Notes: a model not told the origin generated them from the letters alone. 62,331 bases of DNA from Lachnospiraceae bacterium (GCA_017622575.1 JAGAQU010000111.1:1-62331); one strand, 5' to 3'. Counted from the first letter of the stretch, positions 7,651 through 18,944 are shown. Made by a program: numbers and translations.

Positions 7651-8523
7651 CTAACGGTGAAGAAAATAACTTTCCTGCATGACTTTCGGTGAGATGCCGT
7701 ATTCCTTTTTGAAAGCACGGAAAAAGGCTGAGTAATCCTTAAAACCATAGGCTTCATAAGTTTCAATGACAGAGTGACCGCCAAGAAGGGCCTGCCTGCA
7801 GAGGGCAAGCCTTTTTTTTGTGATATACTGATGGACGGAAAACCCCAGATTGTCCTTGAAGACATGGGAAATGTGATATTTACTTACAAAAAATTCTTTT
7901 GACAACCGGTCAAGAGACAGATCCTCATCGATATGCCCTTCTATGAAATTGCAGATATTTTGATACAGTGTATTTGAAACTGCAGCAGTTTCCGGATGCT
8001 CCTTTTCATAAACCAGACGATTGACATAAAGAATCAGGTCGCCGGCGTAAAGAGTAAGAAGCGGATCCCGTCCAAAGCGGTTGCTTTGCATTTCCATAAG
8101 GAGTTGGATGATCTTTGACTGAATCGTATGAAAGCTGATTTTATCATTGTGAAAAATATAATTTTTTTTGATCTGTACCATCTGCATCAGATAACCGTAA
8201 TCCACGGATTGCTGAAGAAGAGCGTTGCAGAATTCCTGACTGATCCAGAAGACAAAGCGCCTGTAAGGCAGTTCCATGCTGTGAATGACCGCCATATGGG
8301 AAATGTGGGGTGGAATTACGATGACATCTCCGTAAGAGAGAGGAAATGTTTCCTGACCGATCCGTATGCTGACATCGCCCTCCAAAAAAAAGTAAAATTC
8401 ATAATAGTCATGGGTGTGAAGGGACATCCTGGGTTTTGCAGAGTCGTCATAATAGTATAATTCGAAATCCTTTGAAAGCATGTACTGGCGTGTGCTGAAC
8501 CGGGTCGTAAATTTTTTCTGCAT
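7651..8523 (-). CDS. AraC-family regulator, probable activator of uxuAB
   Basis: A 290-residue protein. The N-terminal 150 residues form a cupin sensor (HTHDYYEFYFFLEGDVSI, then GDVIVIPPHISHMAV). The last 100 residues hold two helix-turn-helix units with the AraC signature (DLSLDRLSKEFFVSKYHISHVFKDNLGFSVHQYI is the spanned region, followed by ETYEAYGFKDYSAFFRAFKK). It is divergent from uxuA-uxuB, whose -10 box lacks a good -35, consistent with positive control by this protein. The inducer may be an intermediate of uronate catabolism; this is inferred from position. Confidence 0.85.
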   Translation of the reverse strand: MQKKFTTRFSTRQYMLSKDFELYYYDDSAKPRMSLHTHDYYEFYFFLEGDVSIRIGQETFPLSYGDVIVIPPHISHMAVIHSMELPYRRFVFWISQEFCNALLQQSVDYGYLMQMVQIKKNYIFHNDKISFHTIQSKIIQLLMEMQSNRFGRDPLLTLYAGDLILYVNRLVYEKEHPETAAVSNTLYQNICNFIEGHIDEDLSLDRLSKEFFVSKYHISHVFKDNLGFSVHQYITKKRLALCRQALLGGHSVIETYEAYGFKDYSAFFRAFKKEYGISPKVMQESYFLHR

Positions 8524-8661
8524 GATTTTTAATTCTCCGTTTTTTAGTTGTTTTGCCGATAGAAATTTTTATTTATGAGAACAATTAAAGCATACAGGAA
8601 CACCGCAAGTTTTGCAATGTTTTTAACAAATATGCCTATGGATTTGGAGCAATGCTGTTTC

Positions 8662-8667
8662 TATAAT
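8662..8667 (+). promoter_or_regulatory. -10 box upstream of uxuA
   Basis: A perfect TATAAT lies 55 bp before the uxuA ATG. No recognisable -35 hexamer lies 16-18 bp upstream, as expected for a promoter that needs the AraC-type activator encoded divergently. Confidence 0.4.
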
Positions 8668-8721
8668 AGTAGTATCAAAGAATATGATAAAAAAGTGTTA
8701 AGGGAAGGCAGGTATAAGCAT

Positions 8722-9810
8722 ATGGAAATGACGATGAGATGGTTTGGTTCAAAATTTGATACGGTTACACTAAAACAGATCCGTCAGGTTCCGGGAGTGA
8801 CGGGCGTTATCACTACACTGTATGATACAGTGCCCGGAGAGGTTTGGAGTCTTGAGAGGATCAGGGCATTGAAGGAAGAGGTCGCGGCAGCAGGTCTTCA
8901 TATCGCGGGAATTGAAAGCGTCAACATTCATGATGCCATCAAGACCGGCGCTCCGGAGAGAGAGCAGTATATTGAAAATTACATAAAAACGCTTGAAAAT
9001 CTCGGCAAAGAGGGTATTCATCTTGTCTGCTACAATTTTATGCCGGTATTTGACTGGACCAGAACGGAGCTTGCGCGGGTCCGTTCAGACGGTTCCACTG
9101 TTCTCGCCTATACCCAGAAGGCGATTGATGCTTTGGATCCCGAGAAAATGTTTGCATCCATAAAGGAGGATGCCAACGGCAGCATTATGCCGGGCTGGGA
9201 ACCGGAGCGCATGGCGCATGTGAAAGAGCTTTTTGAGATGTATCGTGATATTGATGATGAGAAGCTGTTTGACAATCTGAAATATTTTCTGGAAAGGATC
9301 ATGCCGGTCTGCGACAAATATGATATCAACATGGCAATCCATCCTGACGATCCTGCATGGAGTGTGTTTGGTCTTCCCAGAATTATTATCAATAAGAAAA
9401 ATATATTGCGTATGATGAGCATGGTGGATAACCCTCACAATGGGGTTACCTTTTGTTCAGGATCTTACGGTACAAATCTGGAAAATGATCTTCCTGATAT
9501 GATACGCTCCTTAAAAGGACGAATTCATTTTGCCCATGTCAGAAATCTGAAATTTAATTCTCCCACAGATTTTGAGGAGGCAGCCCATCTTTCTTCTGAT
9601 GGAAGCTTTGACATGTATGAGATCATGAAGGCTCTTTATGAGACAGGATTTGACGGTCCTATTCGCCCGGATCACGGCAGGATGATCTGGGACGAAGTGG
9701 CAATGCCGGGATATGGTCTTTATGACAGAGCTCTGGGTGCTGCCTATTTAAACGGTTTATGGGAGGCCATTGAAAAGAGTCACAATGAGAAGGGAAGTTT
9801 GAAAAGATGA
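8722..9810 (+). CDS. uxuA: Mannonate dehydratase
   Basis: A 362-residue enzyme that converts D-mannonate to 2-keto-3-deoxygluconate in hexuronate catabolism. ATG 8722 is chosen over the frame start at 8575: homologues begin MEMTMRWFG, and AAGGCAGG lies upstream. The TIM-barrel landmarks are visible: MRWFGSKFDTVTL at the N-terminus, MAIHPDDPAWSVFGLPRI and NGVTFCSGSYG for metal binding, HFAHVRN, and the closing RPDHGRMIWDE. Length is typical for the family. It overlaps uxuB by four bases (ATGA), so both are made from one mRNA. The regulator is probably the divergent AraC gene. Confidence 0.95.
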   Translation: MEMTMRWFGSKFDTVTLKQIRQVPGVTGVITTLYDTVPGEVWSLERIRALKEEVAAAGLHIAGIESVNIHDAIKTGAPEREQYIENYIKTLENLGKEGIHLVCYNFMPVFDWTRTELARVRSDGSTVLAYTQKAIDALDPEKMFASIKEDANGSIMPGWEPERMAHVKELFEMYRDIDDEKLFDNLKYFLERIMPVCDKYDINMAIHPDDPAWSVFGLPRIIINKKNILRMMSMVDNPHNGVTFCSGSYGTNLENDLPDMIRSLKGRIHFAHVRNLKFNSPTDFEEAAHLSSDGSFDMYEIMKALYETGFDGPIRPDHGRMIWDEVAMPGYGLYDRALGAAYLNGLWEAIEKSHNEKGSLKR

Positions 9811-11420
9811 AGCTGAAGGAAGAAGAAATAAAGAACAGGGAAGCATGGGAGAAAGCAGGGTATCGTCTGCCCCTGTATGACCGGGAACAAATGATAAGGG
9901 AGACAAAGGAACAGCCTTTTTGGGTTCACTTTGGAGCAGGGAATATTTTCCGCGCTTTCCAGGCAAATGTGGTACAGAATCTGCTAAACGCAGACGTCCT
10001 TGACAGAGGACTGATTGTTGCGGAAGGATATGATGATGAGATCATTGAAAAGATATATCATCCTCATGACAATTATTCCATCCTTGCCACTTTAAAAGCG
10101 GACGGAACGATAGAAAAGACGGTAATAGGAAGTATAGCGGAAGCGCTGGTTCTTGATCCCGGAAAGGAGAAGGATAAGAAGCGATTACAGGAAATCTTCG
10201 AAAAGGATTCCCTGCAGATGGCTTCTTTTACCATTACGGAAAAAGGATATATACTGACTGACGGCAAAGGAGAATTTCTTGCGTCTGTACAGAGCGATTT
10301 TGAAAAGGGTCCTGAAAGACCGGCAAGCTATATCGGCAGGGTGGCTTCTCTTTTATATGCCCGTTTCCTCGCAGGGGAAAAGCCGATTGCCATGGTGAGT
10401 ATGGACAATTGCTCCCACAACGGAGATAAGCTTTATACGGCGATCAATACGTTTGCCGGCAAGTGGGAGGAAAAAGGTCTCATAAAAAAGGGATTTCAAA
10501 AATATGTTAATGATAAGAGCAGGGTATCTTTTCCCTTAACGATGATCGATAAGATCACACCACGTCCTGACGCATCTGTAGAAAAAATTCTGAAGCAGGA
10601 CGGAATAGAAGATACAGCCCCTGTGATCACTGCAAAGAATACTTATGTTGCACCCTTTGTCAATGCGGAAGAGTGTGAGTATCTTGTGATTGAGGATGTT
10701 TTTCCAAACGGGAGGGAAGCACTGGAAAAGGGCGGATTGATGTTTACGGATCGTGAAACCGTGGACAAGGTGGAGAAGATGAAGGTATGCACCTGCTTAA
10801 ATCCATTACATACGGCGCTTGCCGTATTTGGTTGTCTTCTTGGCTACGATTTGATCTCCGAGGAAATGAAGGACGATACACTGCGAAAACTGGTGGAAGG
10901 AATCGGGTACAGGGAAGGGCTTCCGGTGGTCACAGATCCCGGTATTATCCATCCCGGGGAGTTCATTGATACGGTGGTAAAGGTGCGTATTCCCAATCCT
11001 TTTATGCCGGATACGCCACAGAGAATAGCCACGGATACCTCCCAAAAGCTTGCGATCCGCTATGGAGAAACAATCAAGGCATATGCGGCCTCCGATCACT
11101 TAAAGGTATCCGATCTTACTCTGATCCCCCTGGTGTTTGCAGGATGGCTCCGCTATCTGATGGCAGTAGATGACCAGGGTAATTCATTTATCTTAAGCCC
11201 CGATCCGTTGTTGGGTGAGGTGTGCCCTGTTGTAAACAGTATCGATCCGGGAGAAAAAGAAGAGGTAAAGGAGAGGTTGAAACCGGTTCTGTCAAATAGT
11301 AAAATATTTGGTGTGGATCTCTGTCAGGCAGGAATGGCAGAGAAGGTATGCGACTATTTCGTGGAGATGACCGCAGGAAAGGGCGCAGTCCGTGCCACTT
11401 TAGAGAGATATGTTTTATGA
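9807..11420 (+). CDS. uxuB: D-mannonate oxidoreductase (fructuronate reductase)
   Basis: A 537-residue member of the long-chain mannitol dehydrogenase family. It reduces D-fructuronate to D-mannonate with NADH, the step before UxuA. The N-terminal NAD-binding region carries [15 protein letters not shown] (GxGxxxR type). The C-terminal domain has the [17 protein letters not shown] segment with the family's catalytic Lys/Asn/His region. Pairing with uxuA through an ATGA overlap supports fructuronate reductase over mannitol or tagaturonate dehydrogenase. No uronate isomerase (uxaC) or aldolase is in the window, so the pathway must be completed elsewhere. Confidence 0.9.
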   Translation: MKLKEEEIKNREAWEKAGYRLPLYDREQMIRETKEQPFWVHFGAGNIFRAFQANVVQNLLNADVLDRGLIVAEGYDDEIIEKIYHPHDNYSILATLKADGTIEKTVIGSIAEALVLDPGKEKDKKRLQEIFEKDSLQMASFTITEKGYILTDGKGEFLASVQSDFEKGPERPASYIGRVASLLYARFLAGEKPIAMVSMDNCSHNGDKLYTAINTFAGKWEEKGLIKKGFQKYVNDKSRVSFPLTMIDKITPRPDASVEKILKQDGIEDTAPVITAKNTYVAPFVNAEECEYLVIEDVFPNGREALEKGGLMFTDRETVDKVEKMKVCTCLNPLHTALAVFGCLLGYDLISEEMKDDTLRKLVEGIGYREGLPVVTDPGIIHPGEFIDTVVKVRIPNPFMPDTPQRIATDTSQKLAIRYGETIKAYAASDHLKVSDLTLIPLVFAGWLRYLMAVDDQGNSFILSPDPLLGEVCPVVNSIDPGEKEEVKERLKPVLSNSKIFGVDLCQAGMAEKVCDYFVEMTAGKGAVRATLERYVL

Positions 11421-11436
11421 AGGGAGAATAAGAAAT

Positions 11437-12270
11437 ATGTTGAGAATCGGTTGCCATCTGTCTTCCGCCAAGGGCTTTCTGGCTATGGGAAAGGAAGCTG
11501 TTAACATAGGAGCAAATACCTTTCAGTTTTTCACCAGAAATCCGAGAGGCGGAAGCGCCAAGGCGCTGGATCTTGAGGATATCAGGAATTATCTTTCCTT
11601 TGCGGAAGAAAACGGTATTGCGAATATTCTCGCCCATGCTCCTTATACCTTAAATGCATGTGCCAAGGATGAGGGACTTAGGAAATTTACATTTGAAACC
11701 ATGCAGGATGATCTGCGGCGCCTTGAGCATCTTCCGGGGACCATGTACAATTTTCACCCGGGAAGCCATGTGAGTCAGGGAGCAGAAAAAGGGATTGAAC
11801 TGATTGCAGAGCATTTGAACCGTCTTTTTGAAGAGGAATTTTCCACTACGGTTCTTCTGGAAACCATGGCGGGCAAGGGCTCTGAGGTGGGAAGAAGCTT
11901 TGAGGAGCTTCGGGCCATTATGGATAAGGTGGATAAAAGAGAAAAGCTTGGAGTATGCCTTGACACCTGCCATGTGTTTGACGGTGGGTATGATGTGGTA
12001 AATGATCTTGACGGGGTACTCAAGGAATTTGACAGTGTCATCGGTCTTGATAAACTAAAGGCAATCCATTTAAATGACAGCTTAAATACGCTTGGCTGCC
12101 ATAAGGACCGTCATGCAAAGATCGGAGAGGGTGGAATCGGTCTTGCTGCCATGGAGAAGATCATCAATGACGAAAGATTGAGAACATTGCCGTTTTATCT
12201 GGAAACGCCCAATGAACTTCCCGGATATCAGAAAGAAATTGCCCTTTTAAAAGGGCTTTACAGGGACTGA
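11437..12270 (+). CDS. nfo: Deoxyribonuclease IV (AP endonuclease)
   Basis: A 277-residue endonuclease IV, a TIM barrel with three zinc ions that cuts DNA at abasic sites in base-excision repair. Start 11437 is chosen: homologues begin MLRIGCHLS, and GGGAG lies just upstream, after the uxuB stop. Visible metal-site motifs are [43 protein letters not shown] and the late FYLETPNE. It lies 16 bases after uxuB and may be carried on the same transcript, though the function is unrelated. Its 3' end overlaps the convergent response-regulator gene by 13 bp. Confidence 0.95.
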   Translation: MLRIGCHLSSAKGFLAMGKEAVNIGANTFQFFTRNPRGGSAKALDLEDIRNYLSFAEENGIANILAHAPYTLNACAKDEGLRKFTFETMQDDLRRLEHLPGTMYNFHPGSHVSQGAEKGIELIAEHLNRLFEEEFSTTVLLETMAGKGSEVGRSFEELRAIMDKVDKREKLGVCLDTCHVFDGGYDVVNDLDGVLKEFDSVIGLDKLKAIHLNDSLNTLGCHKDRHAKIGEGGIGLAAMEKIINDERLRTLPFYLETPNELPGYQKEIALLKGLYRD

Positions 12271-12971
12271 TCACCTTCAGCCATGCGATAGCCGATTCCG
12301 ATTTCCGTAAAAACGTGTTCGGGAGCCGCAGGATTTTTTTCTATCTTGCGGCGGATATTGGCCATATTTACCCGCAGAATCTGATTGTTATTGTCCACAT
12401 ACGGACCCCATATTTTTTCCATGATGTAGGAATAGGTCAGCACTTTTCCGCTGTTTTTGGCAAGAAGGCTGAGGAGTTTAAATTCAATCTGGGTAAGATG
12501 GATCATTTCCCCTTTTAAGGTTACCAGGTGTTTTTCGTAATTAACCACGAGATCGCCGTGGTGATAGGCCAAAAGACCGGCATTATTTCCTGCATTCAGC
12601 TGGTTGCTGTGGCGCAGAGAGGTACGGATCCTGGCAAGCAGTTCCACTGTGCCAAAAGGCTTGGTGATGTAGTCATCCGCACCGAGATCCAGAGCTTTCG
12701 CCTTTTCCTGTTCATGAGTTCTGGCAGAAATCACAATGATGGGAACACAGCTCCATTCACGCAGCTTTTTGATCACATCGATACCATCCATATCGGGTAG
12801 ACCTAAATCAAGCAAAACCACATCGGGACAGAGAGAAGCGCACAAATGCAGCCCTTCTGTTCCACAGGATGCGGTGGTTATCTTATAATTCTGATTCTTC
12901 AGGGTAGTGGCAATAAAAGAACGGATATTTTCTTCATCCTCAATCAATAAAACAGAAGATTTTGGGATCAT
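12258..12971 (-). CDS. KdpE-like OmpR-family response regulator
   Basis: A 237-residue protein. A receiver domain (1-118) has the acceptor Asp in [13 protein letters not shown] and the conserved Lys in YITKPFG. A C-terminal winged helix (about 130-230) contains [20 protein letters not shown]. Similarity is to KdpE, which controls the KdpFABC K+ pump. The kinase gene is directly upstream (stop to start one base apart) and the two form an operon. No kdpFABC is present, so the target may lie elsewhere or be different. Confidence 0.8.
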   Translation of the reverse strand: MIPKSSVLLIEDEENIRSFIATTLKNQNYKITTASCGTEGLHLCASLCPDVVLLDLGLPDMDGIDVIKKLREWSCVPIIVISARTHEQEKAKALDLGADDYITKPFGTVELLARIRTSLRHSNQLNAGNNAGLLAYHHGDLVVNYEKHLVTLKGEMIHLTQIEFKLLSLLAKNSGKVLTYSYIMEKIWGPYVDNNNQILRVNMANIRRKIEKNPAAPEHVFTEIGIGYRMAEGDQSL

Positions 12972-12972
12972 T

Positions 12973-14079
12973 CTATTTTTCCTCCTTTGGAAGTGTAAAA
13001 GTAAATAAACAGCCGTGTTCGTGGTTGTAAGCGTTTATCTTTCCGCCATGAGCGGTTATGATGGTCTTGCAGATCGACAGTCCTATCCCCATGCCTTTAT
13101 GTACATCGCTGGCCGCCATTGGCGTGTAGGGGGAACCGTCAAAGATTGTATCGAGCTTTTCGGGGGGAATGCCCACACCATAGTCTTTTACCTTAAAGGT
13201 AACAAAACGGGGCTCCTCCGTAACGGTCAGTTCGATAGGAAGTGTACTTCCGGCATGTACCACGGCATTTTCAAGAAGATTGATAATAACCTGCTCGATC
13301 AGCATGGCATCCATGGGAATGAGCAGATAGTTATCGGGAACGGTCACTTTGATATCGGCATCCGGCAGGCGTTTACAAAGGCGTCTTATCGCTTCCGCAC
13401 AGACTTCCTCTACAGACTCTAAAGAAGTGGCGATCTTCATGGAACGCTCATCGATCCTGGTGACGGAGAGAAGATTTTCCACCATGTTGAGAAGCCAGTT
13501 GGAATCATCGTTAATATGACTTACGATCTGAAGCTTTTCTTCCTCCGTAAGGGAAGTGCGGTTATCAAGGTAAGTGGAACTGTTGCCGATGATACCGGTC
13601 AGGGGAGTGCGGAGATCATGGGAAACACTTCGAAGGAGGTTTGCCCGCATTTTTTCTTTTTCAGCCTCCATAAGCAGCTTTTCACGCTCCAGAAGAATGG
13701 CTCCCTGGGATTTGATCTGGGAAGTCATGGTGCTGATGGTGAGAGAGATAATCAGCATGAAAAGAAAGGTGACCGGATATCCGGTAAGCGTAAAATTCAA
13801 CTCAAAATAAGGGTATGTAAACAGATAATTGACACAGATAACTCCAATCAGCGAGGATAGGATCCCATATAGATAGCCGGTAGTAAAACGGGCGATCAAA
13901 ACAAGGGCCGTGATATATACCAGAGCAATGTTGGAGGGATTTTCAGGCACATGATGAAAAAACCAGAAGGCTGCACCGGTGGCAACTCCCGACAAGGTCA
14001 GAGTAATCAATATATTTTTGGCAATCAGGCCTGATTTGGTGGAAAAAAATGTTTTCAGCTTTTCAAATAATGTTTTCAT
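12973..14079 (-). CDS. KdpD-like sensor histidine kinase lacking the KdpD/Usp N-terminus
   Basis: A 368-residue membrane kinase. Residues 20-125 hold about four transmembrane segments of the DUF4118 type found in the middle of KdpD. Residues 145-215 are HisKA with the phosphorylated His154 in SVSHDLRTPLTG. Residues 255-365 are the ATPase domain, with the N box (LLENAVVHAG) and G boxes (DYGVGIPPEK, GMGIGLSICK). Full KdpD is about 900 residues and carries a cytosolic KdpD domain and a Usp domain in front; these are absent and no ORF for them lies upstream. It therefore may not sense K+ or c-di-AMP as full KdpD does. It shares an operon with the KdpE-like regulator. Confidence 0.85.
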   Translation of the reverse strand: MKTLFEKLKTFFSTKSGLIAKNILITLTLSGVATGAAFWFFHHVPENPSNIALVYITALVLIARFTTGYLYGILSSLIGVICVNYLFTYPYFELNFTLTGYPVTFLFMLIISLTISTMTSQIKSQGAILLEREKLLMEAEKEKMRANLLRSVSHDLRTPLTGIIGNSSTYLDNRTSLTEEEKLQIVSHINDDSNWLLNMVENLLSVTRIDERSMKIATSLESVEEVCAEAIRRLCKRLPDADIKVTVPDNYLLIPMDAMLIEQVIINLLENAVVHAGSTLPIELTVTEEPRFVTFKVKDYGVGIPPEKLDTIFDGSPYTPMAASDVHKGMGIGLSICKTIITAHGGKINAYNHEHGCLFTFTLPKEEK

Positions 14080-14214
14080 AGCCTCATTATACCTTTAAAA
14101 GGCCGATAGAGCAATTTTCGCGTTGTTAAGAAAGCGCAAAGATTTTTCTTGTGGAAAAATAAATAGTAATTGCTGTCTTTCTATACTATAATGAACGTAG
14201 GAGAGGGGGATGTT

Positions 14215-14928
14215 ATGCAGATCAGAAATGACTATACTTCTTTTCAGAACAGAAATTATCAGGAAGGTCATACCCATCATATTACAGAGTGCCTGCAGGA
14301 GGATCAGGTAAAGCAAAAGGAAGGGGCGCTCGGTGCAGGAAAGGGAGATCCCGGGTTAAAAAACAGCACCGTTGTATTTTCTAAGGACGGTGATACCTAC
14401 CGTATGACTACGGGACAAGTGACGGAGCAAAATAGGACTGGGAAAACAGGGAGAGGTATTTTTAAGAATTTCTGGGATTCACTGGGAGAAGAATCATCCG
14501 GAGAAAAACAAAATACGTGGAATCTGTGGAGAGAGAATCTTCTTTCCGGGATACATGGTGCGGCAGCCTCCATCAGAGATACATTTCAGTATCAGATAGT
14601 GGAAAGAGTGCAGAGCGTTCCCACAAAAATAAAGGCAGTGCTTCAAAGCGCAGGTGCAAGATTCCGCCGGGAAAAAGATGCGTTTGCCGCACTGACAGAC
14701 GGTCAGACCCCCTCAGGTAAAAATAATTCCGGTAAGGAAAAGAGCAAAGACGGGCAGGTTACATCAACCGGGAAAGAGGATGATATTCCTACGAAGGTGC
14801 GAAGCCACAGTCATCTCATGGATTCCTACAGCAGAACAGGGGAATACTGCCAGTTGAATGATAATCTGACTTACGGGAAAAACAGGAGTGGAAGAAAGGA
14901 ACAATGGACAAGAACAAGACAGAACTGA
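14215..14928 (+). CDS. Uncharacterised hydrophilic protein
   Basis: A 237-residue protein of no recognised family. Start 14215 is supported by GGAGAGGGGG just upstream; a TATAAT lies at 14187-14192. The sequence is polar and low in hydrophobic residues. It has a conserved-looking C-terminal tail (HLMDSYSRTGEYCQLNDNL), a central helix-prone stretch (residues 100-160) and Gly/Ser/Lys-rich linkers that look disordered. There is no signal peptide or membrane segment. It overlaps the MBL pseudogene start by 25 bases, so the two were probably co-translated. The tail with Tyr/Cys/Asn resembles a docking segment, but this is only an impression. Confidence 0.6.
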   Translation: MQIRNDYTSFQNRNYQEGHTHHITECLQEDQVKQKEGALGAGKGDPGLKNSTVVFSKDGDTYRMTTGQVTEQNRTGKTGRGIFKNFWDSLGEESSGEKQNTWNLWRENLLSGIHGAAASIRDTFQYQIVERVQSVPTKIKAVLQSAGARFRREKDAFAALTDGQTPSGKNNSGKEKSKDGQVTSTGKEDDIPTKVRSHSHLMDSYSRTGEYCQLNDNLTYGKNRSGRKEQWTRTRQN

Positions 14929-15511
14929 TTATACTGGGAACAGGGAATGCCATGGCAGTGGAAAATATCAGGGAACATGCACAATCTATTGTCATAAAGA
15001 AGCCGGGGAAGCACTTCTGTCTATCTGTAGGCTGACGCTTGCAGAAAAGTTCCTGAAATGGATTGGTGACAGGATTCTTATCTGTGAGGTGGAGGACGGA
15101 GAGGAAAAAGAAATCCTTTCCATGCCTGTCCGGTTTTTCGATATCGGTTCCACCAAGATGAAACAGTTTGGATTTCAGATGGAGATAACAGGAAAGAAAC
15201 TGACCTGTCTGGGGGATGAACCTTTTCATGAGGTGGAGAGAAGATATGCAGCAAACAGTGATTATCTGCTCTGTGAGGCTTTCTGCCTTTATGAGGACAG
15301 GGAAGTATTCAAACCCTATGAAAAGCATCACAGCACAGCGCTTGATGCGGGGCGACTTGCCGATGAGCTGTCTGTGAAAAACTTAGTCCTTTATCATACG
15401 GAAGACTCTTCTTTAAGTACCCAGAAGCAGCGTTACGGAAAAGAGGCCGAAAAGAATTTCAGCGGGAAAGTATATGTGCCCGATGACCTGGAACGTATAA
15501 TAATTGCTTGA
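14904..15511 (+). pseudogene. MBL-fold hydrolase with internal deletion and frameshift
   Basis: ATG 14904 opens a typical N-terminus for an RNase Z-like MBL-fold hydrolase (TELIILGTGNAMA), but the frame then runs into a stop after about 43 codons. From about 14963 the other frame (open from 14888 to 15511) continues with the family's second half: TIYCHKEAG, ICRLTLAEKF, FFDIGSTKMKQFGF, CLGDEP, YEKHHSTALDAG and NLVLYHTED. Between GTGNAMA and TIYCH, intact members have roughly 80 more residues, including the HxHxDH zinc site. That block is missing here and the junction (about 14958-14966) is out of frame. The product cannot bind metal, so the gene is dead. Family lengths are from general knowledge. 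Confidence 0.8.
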
Positions 15512-15574
15512 TAAAATCAGGGAAAAACGTTATACTTATGAACAGGGAATCAAGGATACAGGAGAGGTTATCAT

Positions 15575-16504
15575 ATGGGATATCAGGCAATACCTTATGA
15601 CAAAAGAATCAAAGAAAATATCAGAAATTATTCTTTTTCCAATCTTTACAACATGGATGTGGTGAAGAATTATCTTCAGAATCTTGCGGATGTTCTGGAA
15701 ATCAATATTCTTCTTACGGACAGGCACGGGGAAAAAGAGATCGTCATCGGTGACAGCTTCCTTGGCTTTTATCCGGATGTGGTGAATGAGCCGGGAAGAA
15801 AGGTGCGCGTGCAGAACCGCACCATCGGACATTTATATATTAAGGAAATTATTTCAGACAGGAACAGCGCGCAGATAAACAGTATGGTGGACAGCACCGT
15901 TCAGCTTTTGGAAGATCTTGGAGAGGAAACATATCTTCGCCATGAGACCAGTATCTATCTGGAGGAACTCGAGGTACTCCTTAAGGAAAAGCGCCGCCAG
16001 ATCATTCAGAATGAGAATAATGATGCACTCACAGGCGTCTTTCACAAGAATTATTTTAATGAAAGAATGGAGGTCATTGACCGCGCAGAGGTAGTGCCTG
16101 TGGCAGTGCTGAACGTGAATATCAATGACTGGAAGTTTGCCAATGACCATTTTGGGGATGAGGAAAGTGACAGGCTGATCAGGATCGTGGCAGAAATCCT
16201 GAAGAAGGAAGCCAAGCCTGACTTTATTGTAGGGAGGATTGACGGAGATGCATTCGGCGTGCTGATTCCCATGGCAACGGAAGGGGAAGCGGAAGAATAT
16301 GCAAGACAGATCCGGAATGATTGTGATACATACGAGGACAAGATTCTTGCTCCCTCTGTGGCAGTAGGCGTGGTATATAAGACGAATATTGAAGAAAAGC
16401 TGGAGGACAAATTGTCAGATGCCGAGTATGAGATGTTCAACAATAAATTTGAAGTCAAAAATGCGCCGGGATATCAGGAGAGACTTAAGAAGGGGATTTC
16501 ATAA
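15575..16504 (+). CDS. Degenerate GGDEF-domain protein
   Basis: A 309-residue soluble protein. Residues 1-125 form a probable sensor domain without membrane segments. A coiled linker follows, and residues about 145-300 match the GGDEF fold (DALTGVFHKNYFNERM at its start, NINDWKFANDHFGDEESDRLI in the middle). The active-site GG(D/E)EF is replaced by DGDAF, and the first half ends with an altered metal site, so diguanylate cyclase activity is unlikely. It could be a nucleotide-binding sensor instead. GGAGAGG precedes the ATG. A strong terminator follows. Confidence 0.8.
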   Translation: MGYQAIPYDKRIKENIRNYSFSNLYNMDVVKNYLQNLADVLEINILLTDRHGEKEIVIGDSFLGFYPDVVNEPGRKVRVQNRTIGHLYIKEIISDRNSAQINSMVDSTVQLLEDLGEETYLRHETSIYLEELEVLLKEKRRQIIQNENNDALTGVFHKNYFNERMEVIDRAEVVPVAVLNVNINDWKFANDHFGDEESDRLIRIVAEILKKEAKPDFIVGRIDGDAFGVLIPMATEGEAEEYARQIRNDCDTYEDKILAPSVAVGVVYKTNIEEKLEDKLSDAEYEMFNNKFEVKNAPGYQERLKKGIS

Positions 16505-16538
16505 TAGTATGGTGTAAAATGGTATTATCAGGTATACA

Positions 16539-16580
16539 GCGATATCAAACCGGAGGGATAGCCGGGTTGATATCGCTTTT
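16539..16580 (+). terminator. Terminator after the GGDEF-like gene
   Basis: A 15-position stem (16539-16553 with 16562-16576, one mismatch) with an eight-base loop, followed by TTTT and a T-rich stretch. Confidence 0.85.
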
Positions 16581-16734
16581 GCTTTGCCTGTTTCATTCTT
16601 TATTAAAATTTATTATCTAAAAATAAACAAATTATTAAATCATTCCCACAAAGCAAAAGTGAGATAATGAGAGTAAAAACAAGAAAAACAGAGAAAGTTA
16701 AATAAAAAACAACTGTATTCGCTTGTGATACCGT

Positions 16735-16763
16735 TTGCAAAGAGGTGCATATAAAATTAATAT
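16735..16763 (+). promoter_or_regulatory. groESL promoter
   Basis: TTGCAA (16735-16740) and TAATAT (16758-16763) are 17 bp apart. The predicted start near 16770 is directly before the CIRCE element, the standard layout for HrcA-controlled chaperonin operons. The AT-rich region from 16581 to 16734 contains no gene or other structure that I can see. Confidence 0.65.
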
Positions 16764-16775
16764 ATGTCTTAACGA

Positions 16776-16802
16776 TTAGCACTCAAACAAAATGAGTGCT
16801 AA
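16776..16802. promoter_or_regulatory. CIRCE operator (HrcA binding site)
   Basis: TTAGCACTC, nine spacer bases, then GAGTGCTAA: an exact match to the consensus inverted repeat bound by the heat-shock repressor HrcA. It lies in the 5' untranslated region of groESL. No hrcA gene is in this window. Confidence 0.97.
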
Positions 16803-16849
16803 CAAATAACGAAAAACATTTTTTTAACATAATAAAGGAGGCAGTTAAA

Positions 16850-17134
16850 ATGAAGTTAGTACCCTTAGGAGACAGAGTTGTATTAAAGCAGTTGGTTGCA
16901 GAGGAAACTACAAAGTCAGGCATTGTTTTACCCGGACAGAGCAAAGAAAAACCTCAGCAGGCAGAAGTTATCGCAGTAGGTCCCGGTGGCACAGTTGACG
17001 GCAAAGAAGTAAAAATGGAAGTGAAGGTAGGAGATCAGGTAATCTATTCCAAATATGCCGGAACAGAAGTTAAGCTTGATGAAGAAGAATACATTGTTGT
17101 GAAGCAGAACGATATTCTTGCAATTATTGAATAA
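16850..17134 (+). CDS. groES: Co-chaperonin GroES
   Basis: A 94-residue protein that caps the GroEL cavity. ATG 16850 is chosen because AAAGGAGG lies upstream and GroES proteins begin MKLVPLGDRVVLK; the frame start at 16796 falls inside the CIRCE element. The mobile loop (EETTKSGIVLPGQSKEKP) and the C-terminal strand (YIVVKQNDILAIIE) are intact. It is the first gene of the HrcA/CIRCE-controlled groESL operon. Confidence 0.97.
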   Translation: MKLVPLGDRVVLKQLVAEETTKSGIVLPGQSKEKPQQAEVIAVGPGGTVDGKEVKMEVKVGDQVIYSKYAGTEVKLDEEEYIVVKQNDILAIIE

Positions 17135-17191
17135 CATCGCTTCGACGAGCCGAAGCTTTGAAAATAGAGTCATACAAGCCGAAGCTTTTGA

Positions 17192-18883
<1,692 letters not shown>

Positions 18884-18894
18884 TACAGGCAATA

Positions 18895-18931
18895 GAAAAC
18901 CAAGCGCCGCTATGCGGCATTTGGTTTTCTT
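18895..18931 (+). terminator. groESL terminator
   Basis: The nine outer pairs (18895-18903 with 18921-18929) and five inner GC pairs (18906-18910 with 18914-18918) form a long hairpin with a two-base internal loop. The T-rich strand of the stem itself gives the T tract. Confidence 0.8.
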
Positions 18932-18944
18932 GCCGTATTAACGA

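Noticed and set aside
14888..15511. A complete 207-residue protein
   Set aside because: Its first 25 residues are out-of-frame reading of a conserved MBL N-terminus. The remainder is the second half of that family, so the gene is broken.
16796..16849. N-terminal extension of GroES
   Set aside because: The upstream ATG is inside the CIRCE element, and the correct start has AAAGGAGG before it.
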